Shown: piece after piece, positions 16,525-23,693 of the stretch
How positions within the stretch are numbered: the stretch's first letter is position 1
How the letters are laid out: each line of letters starts with the position of its first letter
Origin: DASRBO01 sp035653595
GTDB taxonomy: Bacteria; Actinomycetota; Acidimicrobiia; Acidimicrobiales; JAJPHE01
Assembly (NCBI GenBank): GCA_035653595.1
Contig: DASRBO010000184.1
Coordinates: 1 to 51,352 of the forward strand
Reading direction: 5' to 3'
DNA length: 51,352 nucleotides
The notes under the pieces: generated by a model
Told to the model about the DNA's origin: nothing
Database searches by the model: none
Seen by the model: only the letters and a program-made list of their open reading frames with translations
Position numbers and translations under genes: made by a program

Positions 16525-17577
16525 TTACCCGTCAATTCTCGCGCCGGCGCCGGACAGGGCGTCGAGCACGTCGCTGGCCGACAGGTGCCTGTCCTCGGCC
16601 CCGGCCGCAGGCGGCGCCGCCCCGACGGCCAAGGACGCGGCAGCCACCACCGCCCGGACCAGGTCCCGAAGCTCGCGGGGCGGGGGGAAGTACTCCTCCT
16701 CGTCGATCACCACCATCTCCTGGGCCCCCTCCACCGGGGCCAGGCGCTCCACCACCGCCCGCACCAGCTCCTCGGGGGCCGAGGCGCCGGCGGTGACCGC
16801 CACCGTCCCCGACAGGTCACCGGGCAGCTCGTCGGGGCCGTCCACCCGCAGCACCCGGGGGCATCCGCTCGCCCGGGCCACCTTCTCGAGGGCGACGGTG
16901 TTGGACGAGTTCTCCGAGCCGATCACCACCACCGCGTCCGCCGTGCCGGCCAGGGCCTTGAGAGCCGTCTGGCGGTTGGTGGTGGCGAAGCACAGGTCGC
17001 TGCGCCCGGGCATCCACAGGTCGGGGAAGCGCCGGCGGGCGGCGTCCACCACCCCGGACCACTCGTCGTGGCTGAGGGTGGTCTGGGCCAGCAGGGCCAC
17101 CGGCGTGCCCGGGTCGGCCAGGGCCTCGACATCGGCCTCGGTCTCCACCAGCCTCACCGCCTGGGGTGCCTCGGCCATGGTGCCGACCGCCTCCTCGTGG
17201 CCCTCGTGGCCCACGTAGATGACGGTGTAGCCCTTGCCCGCCCTGGTCTTGACCTCGTGATGGACCTTGGTGACCAGGGGGCACACGGCGTTGACCACCA
17301 CCCCGCCCGAGCGCCGCGCCGCCTCCACCACCTCGGGGGCCGAGCCGTGGGCCGACAGCATGAGGGGCGACCCCGGCGGCACCTCGCCGACGTCGTCCAC
17401 GAAGACCACCCCCCGGCAGCGGAAGCGCTCGACCACCTGCTGGTTGTGGACGATCTCGTGGTAGCAGTACACCGGCGGCTCGAAGACCCGGACCATCCAC
17501 GCCAGGGCCTTGATGGCCATCTCCACCCCGGCGCAGAATCCTCGGGGCTCGGCCAGGATGACCCGCTCCACCGTCAC
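16525..17577 (-). CDS. ispH: 4-hydroxy-3-methylbut-2-enyl diphosphate reductase
   Basis: IspH catalyses the last step of the MEP isoprenoid pathway with a [4Fe-4S] cluster. The three cluster cysteines are visible in EPRGFCAGVEMAI (Cys15), VNAVCPLVTKVH and SDLCFATTNRQ; conserved histidines occur in CYHEIVHNQQVV and YVGHEGHEEAVG. The 350 residues end with an Ala-rich tail and LSASDVLDAL. The start is GTG 17577, 6 bases after TAGCCT on the minus strand. The ispH-der neighbourhood is also seen in other bacteria. Confidence 0.95.
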   Translation of the reverse strand: MTVERVILAEPRGFCAGVEMAIKALAWMVRVFEPPVYCYHEIVHNQQVVERFRCRGVVFVDDVGEVPPGSPLMLSAHGSAPEVVEAARRSGGVVVNAVCPLVTKVHHEVKTRAGKGYTVIYVGHEGHEEAVGTMAEAPQAVRLVETEADVEALADPGTPVALLAQTTLSHDEWSGVVDAARRRFPDLWMPGRSDLCFATTNRQTALKALAGTADAVVVIGSENSSNTVALEKVARASGCPRVLRVDGPDELPGDLSGTVAVTAGASAPEELVRAVVERLAPVEGAQEMVVIDEEEYFPPPRELRDLVRAVVAAASLAVGAAPPAAGAEDRHLSASDVLDALSGAGARIDG

Positions 17578-17583
17578 CCGGCC

Positions 17584-17589
17584 AGGCTA
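17584..17589 (-). promoter_or_regulatory. -10 element of ispH (leaderless)
   Basis: TAGCCT on the minus strand, 6 bases from GTG 17577. It is divergent from the DUF512 promoter at 17605-17610; the whole intergenic region is 39 bases. Confidence 0.65.
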
Positions 17590-17604
17590 CCGGCGCCCCG
17601 CGCC

Positions 17605-17610
17605 TATCCT
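17605..17610 (+). promoter_or_regulatory. -10 element of the DUF512 gene (leaderless)
   Basis: TATCCT, 6 bases before ATG 17617. The two divergent -10 hexamers are 15 bases apart, so the two promoters must overlap. Confidence 0.65.
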
Positions 17611-17616
17611 TTTCCC

Positions 17617-18993
17617 ATGTCGCTGCCTCGGGTGGCGGCCGTCGAGGCCAACTCGCCGGCCGCCCGGGCGGGGCTCCAGCCAGGAGACGAGATCCTCTCG
17701 ATCAACTGGCAAGTGCCCCGCGACGTGATCGAGTACCGCCTCCTGGTCGACGAGGCCCAGGTCGACCTGGAGCTGCGCCGCGGCGGGCTGGAGGTGGCCG
17801 CGACCGTCGCCAAGGAGGCGGGCCAGCCCCTGGGGGCGGAGGTCTCCTCGGCCCTGTTCGACCGGGTGCGCACCTGCGACAACCACTGCGAGTTCTGCTT
17901 CATCTACCAGCTGCCCAAGGGCCTGCGCCGCAGCCTGTACATGAAGGACGACGACTACCGCCTGTCCTTCCTGTACGGCAACTTCACCACCCTCACCCGG
18001 TTCACCGAGCTGGACCTCGAGCGGGTGGTGACCGAGCGGTTGAGCCCCCTGTTCGTGAGCATCCACGCCACCGATCCGGAGGTGCGGGCCCGCATGCTGC
18101 GCAACCAGCGGGGGGCGGTCAGCCTGCGCTGGCTCCGGGCGCTGCTGGACCACGGCATCGAAGTCCACGGGCAGGTGGTGGTGTGCCCGGGGGTCAATGA
18201 CGGGCCGGTGCTGGCCGACACCCTGGCCGGGGTGCTGGACTGCTACCCGGAGCTGGCCACGGTGGCGGTCGTCCCGCTGGGGGTCAGCCGGTTCTCCTCC
18301 GAGGCGTCGCTGCGGCCCCACACCGCCGACGAGGCCGCCGCCGTGGTCGACTGCGTCGCCGAGTGGCAGGAGGCCTTCCTGGAAGGCATCGGGCGCCGGA
18401 TGGTCTTCGCCGCCGACGAGTACTACCTCATGGCCGGGCGGTGCTTTCCGGCCGCCGCTGACTACGAGGGCTTCCCCCAGCACGAGAACGGCATCGGGAT
18501 GGCGGCCGCCTTCGCCGCCGCCTACGGCGGGGACCGCCGGGCCGCCCACGGGGTCAAGGCCGGGTTCTTCTCCTGGGTCGACGGCGCCCCGGCCGCCGGC
18601 TACCGCGCTCCGCGTCAGTCCCCGGCCGGCGCCACCGCCTCGGCCGTGGCCGTGGTCGAGCGTCCCAGCCGACGCCGCCAGCCGCCGGTCTGCGTCCTGA
18701 CCGGCGAGTACGGGGCCCGGGTGCTCTCCCCCCTCCTGGCCGACCGGCCCGAGGTTCGGGTGAAGGCGGTGCCCAACCGTTACTTCGGCGGCAACATCGC
18801 CGTGGCCGGCCTGCTCACCGGGCAGGACGTGGCCGCCGCGCTGGACGAGGAGCCCGAGGGCCACCGCTACCTGCTGCCCGACGTGTGCCTCTCCAACGGC
18901 CGCTTCCTGGACGGCCCGTCGGTCGACGAGCTTCCCCGGCCGGTCGAGGTGGTGGCGACCGACGGCCGCTCCCTCCGGCTCGCCCTGCGGTGA
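17617..18993 (+). CDS. PDZ-radical SAM-DUF512 iron-sulfur protein
   Basis: The 458-residue protein begins with a PDZ-like domain (residues 4-60, NSPAARAGLQPGDEILSIN), then a radical SAM-type cluster motif with Cys87, Cys91 and Cys94 (CDNHCEFCF) followed by QLPKGLRRSLYMKDDDYRLSF, and a C-terminal DUF512 region with NRYFGGNIAVAGLLTGQD. This architecture is known in clostridia and cyanobacteria without an assigned reaction. It is coupled to der by a GTGA overlap, and the pairing with der recurs in other phyla, suggesting a role in ribosome assembly or RNA modification; that is inference. The start is fixed by TATCCT 6 bases upstream. Confidence 0.9.
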   Translation: MSLPRVAAVEANSPAARAGLQPGDEILSINWQVPRDVIEYRLLVDEAQVDLELRRGGLEVAATVAKEAGQPLGAEVSSALFDRVRTCDNHCEFCFIYQLPKGLRRSLYMKDDDYRLSFLYGNFTTLTRFTELDLERVVTERLSPLFVSIHATDPEVRARMLRNQRGAVSLRWLRALLDHGIEVHGQVVVCPGVNDGPVLADTLAGVLDCYPELATVAVVPLGVSRFSSEASLRPHTADEAAAVVDCVAEWQEAFLEGIGRRMVFAADEYYLMAGRCFPAAADYEGFPQHENGIGMAAAFAAAYGGDRRAAHGVKAGFFSWVDGAPAAGYRAPRQSPAGATASAVAVVERPSRRRQPPVCVLTGEYGARVLSPLLADRPEVRVKAVPNRYFGGNIAVAGLLTGQDVAAALDEEPEGHRYLLPDVCLSNGRFLDGPSVDELPRPVEVVATDGRSLRLALR

Positions 18994-20330
18994 GCAGCGC
19001 CGCCCCCGCCCCCACCCCCCGGCCCCTGGTGGCCGTGGTCGGCCGGCCCAACGTGGGCAAGTCGACGCTGGTGAACCGGATCGTGGGCCGGCGGGAGGCC
19101 ATAGTGGAGGAGAGGCCAGGGGTCACCCGCGACCGCAAGGTCGTCGAGGCCGAGTGGTGCGGGGTCCACTTCGACCTGGTCGACACCGGCGGGTGGCTGG
19201 CCGGCGGTTCGAGCCTCGACCGCCAGGTGAGCGCCCAGTCGGAGAAGGCCATCGCCGAGGCGGCGGTGATCCTGCTGGTGGTCGACACCTCGGTGGGGGT
19301 TACCGAGGAGGACCAGCGCATGGCTGACTACCTGCGCCGGCGGGACCTGCCCGTGCTGGTGGTGGCAAACAAGGTCGACTCCGACACCCGCGAGCCCGAG
19401 GTGTGGGAGCTCACCGCCCTGGGCCTTGGTGATCCCTGGCCGGTGAGCGCCCTGCACGGGAGGGGCACGGGCGACCTCCTCGACGAGGTGGTCCGGCGCC
19501 TGCCTGCTGCCGGGGCCGAGGCCGGCACTCCGGCCGAGGAGACCGGCGACGACGAGGCCGAGCCTGAGGAGCGGGTGGCCATCGTGGGCCGGCCAAACGT
19601 GGGCAAGTCGACCCTGTTCAACCGCCTCATCGGCGAGGAGCGCTCGGTCACCCACGACGCCCCCGGCACCACCCGCGACGCCGTCGACACGGTGGTGGAG
19701 ACCGACGAGGGCCGGGTCCGCTTCGTCGACACCGCCGGGCTCCGCCGCCGGGCCCGGGCCGGCGAGGCGACCGAGTACTACTCGCTGGTGCGGGCCCTGC
19801 AGGCCATAGACCGTTCCGACACCGCCCTCCTCGTCATCGACGCCACCGAAGGGGTGACCCACCAGGACCAGCGGCTGGCCGAACGGGTGGATGCCGCAGG
19901 CAGCCCGGTGGTCATCGTGCTCAACAAGTGGGAGATGCTCGACGCCGAGGAGCGGGCCGACGTCACCGGCCAGGTCGGGGACCGCCTCGGCTTCCTGGGC
20001 TACGCCCCGGTGCTCAAGGTCAGCGCCCGCAGCGGGCTGGGGGTGCACAAGATCCTCCCCGCCCTGCGCCAGGCCGCCGACGCCTACCACCGCCGGGTGC
20101 CCACCGCCGAGCTCAACCGGGCGGTGCAGGCGGCCCAGGACGCCCATCCGGCGCCGGGCTCGCGCATCCTCTACGCCACCCAGGGGGCGGTGGACCCGCC
20201 GACGTTCACCGTGTTCGCCACCCGGCGCCTGCCTGCCCCCTACCTCCGCTACCTGGAGCGCCGCATCCGCGAGCACTTCGGGTTCGGGCCCACCCCGCTG
20301 GTGATAAGGGTCAGGCGCCGGGGCGGTTAG
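18990..20330 (+). CDS. der: Ribosome-assembly GTPase Der (EngA)
   Basis: Der helps mature the 50S subunit. The 446 residues carry two tandem GTPase domains, each with GRPNVGKST (residues about 18-26 and 197-205), DTGGW/DTAGL switch motifs and NKVD/NKWE specificity motifs, joined by an acidic linker (EETGDDEAEPEE), and end in a KH-like domain with PPTFTVFATRRLP. The first ten residues are a short Ala/Pro extension. The GTG overlaps the preceding stop (GTGA). Confidence 0.97.
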   Translation: MSSAAPAPTPRPLVAVVGRPNVGKSTLVNRIVGRREAIVEERPGVTRDRKVVEAEWCGVHFDLVDTGGWLAGGSSLDRQVSAQSEKAIAEAAVILLVVDTSVGVTEEDQRMADYLRRRDLPVLVVANKVDSDTREPEVWELTALGLGDPWPVSALHGRGTGDLLDEVVRRLPAAGAEAGTPAEETGDDEAEPEERVAIVGRPNVGKSTLFNRLIGEERSVTHDAPGTTRDAVDTVVETDEGRVRFVDTAGLRRRARAGEATEYYSLVRALQAIDRSDTALLVIDATEGVTHQDQRLAERVDAAGSPVVIVLNKWEMLDAEERADVTGQVGDRLGFLGYAPVLKVSARSGLGVHKILPALRQAADAYHRRVPTAELNRAVQAAQDAHPAPGSRILYATQGAVDPPTFTVFATRRLPAPYLRYLERRIREHFGFGPTPLVIRVRRRGG

Positions 20331-20384
20331 GGAACCTGAAACCGAATGCAACGGCCGTGGTGAGGGGCGCAAAGCCGCCCCGAG

Positions 20385-20390
20385 TAGGGT
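20385..20390 (+). promoter_or_regulatory. -10 element of the SpoIIE-type phosphatase gene
   Basis: TAGGGT, 10 bases before ATG 20401. This would give a leader of only a few bases, slightly longer than at the strictly leaderless genes. Confidence 0.5.
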
Positions 20391-20400
20391 CGACGCCGCC

Positions 20401-21483
20401 ATGATCGCTCGGTCGGTACTGGGGGCGGTCACCGCCGGCTGCCTGGTGGCCGCCTGGCTGTGGGGACGCTCGAGCCGCCGGCTGCACCGGGCGTTGCGCC
20501 GCATCGAGCAGGGCCTCGGCCCCGACTCCGACGCCGCCATCCTGGCCCGGGCCAACTACGACAAGGAGCTGCACACCGCTCTGCTCTACGGGGTGCTGGC
20601 CGCCGGCACCCTGGCCATCCTCGTGCTGGGGCGCAGCCTCTACTACCTGCCGTTCCTGCTGGTCTTCGGCCCGATCGCCGTCTCGTTCCGCTACGCCTCC
20701 CGCTTCCTCTTCGCCGCTCGGCTGGCCGAGCAGCGCTCGGGCATCGAGCGCCGGGCCGAGGAGGTGCTCGCCCAGGAGCAGCTCGCCCCCATGCGGTGGG
20801 CGGCCAGACTGGCCCCCGAGGCCCTTCCGGTCATCGAGGGCTTCGAGATCGCCACCGTCTACGAGCCCGGCACCGGGGCGATGGCCGGGGACTTCTACGA
20901 CGTGTTCCCCACCGGGGGACAGCGGCTGGCGGCGGTCATCGGCGACGTCGCCGGTCACGGGATCGAGCCGTCGATCACCGCCTTCCAGGTCAAGTACCTC
21001 CTGCGGGTGTTCCTGCGCCAGTACCGCGATCCGGCCCAGGCCATGGAGGAGCTCAACACCGTGCTGGTGGCTCAGAGCCGGGCCGAGGAGCTGGTCTCCA
21101 TATGCGTGGTCGTGTTCGACCCGACGGCGGGCACCATGCGCTACACCTCCGCCGGCCACCCGCCCGCCTGGCACTGGCGCGACGCCGAGGTGAGCTCGCT
21201 GCGGTCGACCGGACCGATCCTCGCCCTCATGCCCGGAGCGGCCTACCAGAGTCGCGAGGTCGAGCTCGAGGCCGGCGACCTCGTGCTGCTCTACACCGAC
21301 GGGCTGGCCGAGGCCCGCGCCGGCGACCACCTCTTCGGCGACGAGCGGGTGGCCGGGATCCTCCGGCGGGACGGGGGCCTCGACGTGCAGACGCTCTGCA
21401 AGACCCTGCGCGACGCGGCCCACGAGTTCGCCGACCAGCCCTTCGGCGACGACGTCGCCATCCTCGCCGTCCGCCGACTGTGA
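20401..21483 (+). CDS. Membrane PP2C-type serine phosphatase (SpoIIE/RsbU-like)
   Basis: The 360-residue protein has a first hydrophobic segment (residues 4-22), a second hydrophobic hairpin (about 60-100, LYGVLAAGTLAILVLG and YYLPFLLVFGPIAV), a linker helix, and a PP2C SpoIIE domain with PGTGAMAGDFYDVF, VIGDVAGHGIEPS, YTSAGHPPAW, LLYTDGLAEAR and DDVAILAV, containing the metal-binding aspartates. Such enzymes dephosphorylate anti-sigma-factor antagonists in partner-switching systems. No anti-sigma factor or STAS protein is adjacent. It overlaps a 56-residue gene by four bases. Confidence 0.9.
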   Translation: MIARSVLGAVTAGCLVAAWLWGRSSRRLHRALRRIEQGLGPDSDAAILARANYDKELHTALLYGVLAAGTLAILVLGRSLYYLPFLLVFGPIAVSFRYASRFLFAARLAEQRSGIERRAEEVLAQEQLAPMRWAARLAPEALPVIEGFEIATVYEPGTGAMAGDFYDVFPTGGQRLAAVIGDVAGHGIEPSITAFQVKYLLRVFLRQYRDPAQAMEELNTVLVAQSRAEELVSICVVVFDPTAGTMRYTSAGHPPAWHWRDAEVSSLRSTGPILALMPGAAYQSREVELEAGDLVLLYTDGLAEARAGDHLFGDERVAGILRRDGGLDVQTLCKTLRDAAHEFADQPFGDDVAILAVRRL

Positions 21484-21650
21484 CCGTGACCGAACCCGAC
21501 GAAACCGGCGAAGCGGAAGAGTCGAGCGCCGATGACGACGAAGGGCCCCGGCCCATCCCCTGGCACTTCAAGGTGATGGCAGGAGGCACTGCCGTCTACC
21601 TCGTCTACCGCCTCGTCCAGGGGATCGTCTGGCTGGTCCACCACCTCTAG
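21480..21650 (+). CDS. Small single-TM protein coupled to the phosphatase
   Basis: The 56-residue product has an acidic N-terminal half (residues 4-24, many Glu and Asp), then PIPWHFK and one TM helix (GGTAVYLVYRLVQGIVWLV). Its GTG start overlaps the phosphatase stop in GTGA, and codon third positions are G/C-rich, supporting translation. I do not recognise a named family. Its coupling suggests it associates with, anchors or regulates the membrane phosphatase, which is inference. Confidence 0.75.
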   Translation: MTVTEPDETGEAEESSADDDEGPRPIPWHFKVMAGGTAVYLVYRLVQGIVWLVHHL

Positions 21651-21743
21651 TCCCCTCACGCGCCCTTCCAAGGAGCGTTCCACCACCTCCCATGTCGCGG
21701 CGGTGGCGCGACCCGCCTGGTGCCGATGGGGGCCCCGATCTTG

Positions 21744-21749
21744 TATGGT
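21744..21749 (+). promoter_or_regulatory. -10 element of tRNA-Pro
   Basis: TATGGT, 8 bases before the first base of the tRNA. Confidence 0.5.
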
Positions 21750-21757
21750 CGGGCCAA

Positions 21758-21835
21758 CGGGCTGTGGCGCAGTTTGGTTAGCGCGCTTGACTGGGGGTCA
21801 AGAGGTCCCGAGTTCAAATCTCGGCAGCCCGACCA
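21758..21835 (+). tRNA. tRNA-Pro (GGG anticodon)
   Basis: The acceptor arm CGGGCTG pairs with CAGCCCG; the anticodon stem CTTGA/TCAAG encloses the loop CTGGGGG, giving anticodon GGG. The T arm is CCGAG/CTCGG with the loop TTCAAAT. The discriminator A is followed by a genomically encoded CCA at 21833-21835. GGG reads CCC, matching this GC-rich codon usage. Confidence 0.95.
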
Positions 21836-21864
21836 ACCGAGGAAGGCAGGCCTGACAGGGGATC

Positions 21865-21878
21865 CCCGAGGCCTCGGG
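21865..21878. terminator. Palindrome after tRNA-Pro
   Basis: CCCGAGGCCTCGGG is self-complementary and lies 30 bases after the tRNA, followed by GTTGGG rather than a T-run. It may help end the tRNA transcript. Confidence 0.35.
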
Positions 21879-21938
21879 TTGGGCCATTCGCCCGTCCAGC
21901 TTCAACCGGCGGACTCGGACCGGCCCCGCCCGGCAGCG

Positions 21939-21982
21939 TCTGGTTGGCCGGTCAGCTCGGTCTGGTTGGCCGGTCAGCTCGG
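21939..21982. repeat. Two perfect 22-bp tandem repeats
   Basis: TCTGGTTGGCCGGTCAGCTC plus GG occurs at 21939-21960 and again, without a spacer, at 21961-21982. No third copy is seen. The unit contains TGGCCGGTCA, partly palindromic (GGCC). Confidence 0.85.
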
Positions 21983-22131
21983 CCCGGGCAGCGGGGCCTC
22001 CCTCGACCGGATCGTGTCTCACGGCGCCGGGCCCGGGTGGGGACCGCCGCCCCGAAGGCGGGTGCCTGAACCGGCTGCCCGGGACCACCAGCGCGGTCAT
22101 CGACGACTCGGACCCCGGGGCCCGGTACTGA

Positions 22132-22785
22132 TCAGAGCGGCTGCAGGAGCATTTCGGTGCCGGGGCAGCCAAGCTCGCGCTGCCACTCCTCGGAACGCTG
22201 CTCGGCGATCGGCTCGAACCCGGCCTTGACGTAGGCCCGCCGGGCGCGCTCGTTCTCGAGGAAGACCGATATCTGCGCCTGGTCGAAGCCGCGCTCGCGG
22301 CCGTGGCCGAGCAGCTGGTGCAGCAGGGCATCGACCAGGCCCCTCCGTCGCATCTCGGGCCGGGTCGCCACGTTCTCGATGACCCACCGAGGTCCGGGCG
22401 GGCCGGGATCGTCCATGATGAAGCCGCTGAGCAGCACGGCGCTGCGGCGGGCGTACTCGGGATCCTCGGCGTCGACCCCCTCGGCGGCGGTGGCCGCCGC
22501 GATCTCCGGCAGTGCCACCTCGAAGCCCTGCGTCGAGGAGTCGTAGGCGCACATGGCCGCGCCCGGCTCCCCGTCGAGCTCGGCCACCAGGAAAAGCGAG
22601 CGGTGGAACATGTGCACTGCGTCGGTCGTCGCCAGGCGACGCAGAAACGACAGGGTGGCCGCCTCGCCCCTGGAGTTCATGTACTCCCAGATCCCGAGGT
22701 CGAGGTGCGAGCGCGAAGCCGCCAGCATCACCCACGTGAGGAAGTCGAGGTCCTTCTCCTCGGCGCGCCGTATGCGAATGGCCAT
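22132..22785 (-). CDS. GNAT family N-acetyltransferase
   Basis: The 217-residue protein starts MAIRIRRAEEKDLDFLTWVM, typical of GNAT domains, and has the acetyl-CoA-binding segment IENVATRPEMRRRGLVDALL followed by ISVFLENERARRAYVKAGFEPI. The region between residues 75 and 125 is longer than in small GNATs. The substrate cannot be deduced. The ATG is 8 bases after TAGCGT on the minus strand. It is divergent from cofE, with only 41 bases between starts. Confidence 0.88.
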   Translation of the reverse strand: MAIRIRRAEEKDLDFLTWVMLAASRSHLDLGIWEYMNSRGEAATLSFLRRLATTDAVHMFHRSLFLVAELDGEPGAAMCAYDSSTQGFEVALPEIAAATAAEGVDAEDPEYARRSAVLLSGFIMDDPGPPGPRWVIENVATRPEMRRRGLVDALLHQLLGHGRERGFDQAQISVFLENERARRAYVKAGFEPIAEQRSEEWQRELGCPGTEMLLQPL

Positions 22786-22793
22786 CCCCGGCG

Positions 22794-22799
22794 ACGCTA
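22794..22799 (-). promoter_or_regulatory. -10 element of the GNAT gene (leaderless)
   Basis: TAGCGT on the minus strand, 8 bases from ATG 22785; divergent from the cofE promoter. Confidence 0.55.
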
Positions 22800-22812
22800 C
22801 TTGAGGCCCCGC

Positions 22813-22818
22813 TACTGT
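22813..22818 (+). promoter_or_regulatory. -10 element of cofE (leaderless)
   Basis: TACTGT, 8 bases before ATG 22827. Confidence 0.55.
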
Positions 22819-22826
22819 TCGCAGCC

Positions 22827-23627
22827 ATGTCGCCGGCGCTGCAGCTGCTCGCCGTCAGCGGCATTCCCCTCGTGCGGTCCGGCGATGATCTCGCCGGCCT
22901 CATCCTCGAGGCTCTGGCCGGCGCCGAGCTCCGGCTGGAGGACAACGACATCGTCGTCGTCAGCTCCAAGGTGGTGTCCAAGTCCGAGGGACGGCTGGTC
23001 GACCTCCGGGGGATCAGCCCTTCCCCCACGGCGGAGGCGTTGGCTCGCCTGACCGACAAGGACCCCCGCCTGGTCGAGGTCGCCCTGGGCGAGTCCCAGG
23101 AGGTGGTGAGGGCCCGGCCGGGCACCCTCATCGTGCGTCACCAGCTCGGCTACGTGTCGGCCATGGCCGGCGTCGACCGCTCGAACATCGAGGGGGCCGA
23201 TGACTGGGCGCTGCTGCTGCCGGAGAAGCCCGATGCCTCGGCCGAGGCGCTGCGCCAGCGCCTCGAGCTCGCCGGCGGCGTGAAGCTCGGCGTGGTGATC
23301 ACCGACTCCCACGGCCGTGCGTTCCGGGTCGGCAACGTCGGCGTGGCTCTGGGGGTGGCAGGACTGCCGGCGGTGGTGGCGCTGGAGGGCGTCGCCGACC
23401 TGTTCGGCCGGCCGCTGACGGCCGCCTCGGTCTACCCGCTCGCCGACCTCGTAGCTTCGGCCTCCCTGCTGGTCGCCGGCGAGGCCGACGAGGCGGTGCC
23501 CGTGGTGGTCGTGCGCGGTCTGGCGGTCAGGGCCGGCGAAGCTGGGAGCTCCGGCGCCGGGTCCCTCGTGCGACCCCCGGGCATGGACATGTTCGGGCAC
23601 CCCGACCGCGACTACGCCAGCTCCTGA
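22827..23627 (+). CDS. cofE: Coenzyme F420:L-glutamate ligase
   Basis: CofE adds glutamates to coenzyme F420-0 with GTP. The 266 residues contain GIPLVRSGDDLAGLI, DNDIVVVSSKVVSKSEGR, YVSAMAGVDRSNIEG and VVITDSHGRAFRVGNVGVALG, all characteristic. It is the stand-alone ligase: the nitroreductase-like C-terminal domain found in mycobacterial FbiB is absent. No cofD/fbiA or fbiC is in the window, so the pathway genes are dispersed. The C-terminal 25 residues are extra relative to the minimal fold. Confidence 0.92.
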   Translation: MSPALQLLAVSGIPLVRSGDDLAGLILEALAGAELRLEDNDIVVVSSKVVSKSEGRLVDLRGISPSPTAEALARLTDKDPRLVEVALGESQEVVRARPGTLIVRHQLGYVSAMAGVDRSNIEGADDWALLLPEKPDASAEALRQRLELAGGVKLGVVITDSHGRAFRVGNVGVALGVAGLPAVVALEGVADLFGRPLTAASVYPLADLVASASLLVAGEADEAVPVVVVRGLAVRAGEAGSSGAGSLVRPPGMDMFGHPDRDYASS

Positions 23628-23631
23628 ACGG

Positions 23632-23664
23632 CAGAGGGGCGGGGCCTGGCGCCCCGCTCCTCTG
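23632..23664. terminator. Strong bidirectional hairpin between cofE and the propeller gene
   Basis: CAGAGGGGCGGGGC and GCCCCGCTCCTCTG form a 14-bp stem with one G-T wobble and a 5-base loop. It lies between two convergent genes, just after cofE. No long T-run follows. Confidence 0.65.
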
Positions 23665-23693
23665 GATGTCCCTGTCGCTCAGCGGCTGACCGC

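Larger units (their letters stand above)
21836..22131. other. Gene-free stretch downstream of tRNA-Pro
   Basis: I find no convincing gene in these 296 bases. They hold a perfect palindrome CCCGAGGCCTCGGG at 21865-21878, a candidate tRNA terminator, and a 22-bp tandem duplication at 21939-21982. The open frames crossing the region have poor codon character and begin inside the tRNA promoter. Confidence 0.7.

Noticed and set aside
21758..21982. Integration site at tRNA-Pro
   Set aside because: The tandem repeat does not copy the tRNA 3' end, and the nearby genes are housekeeping; the only recombinase, xerD, is in its usual place.
21720..22229. 169-residue open frame over tRNA-Pro and the following region
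   Set aside because: It reads through the tRNA and a tandem repeat, with no homology and low-complexity composition.
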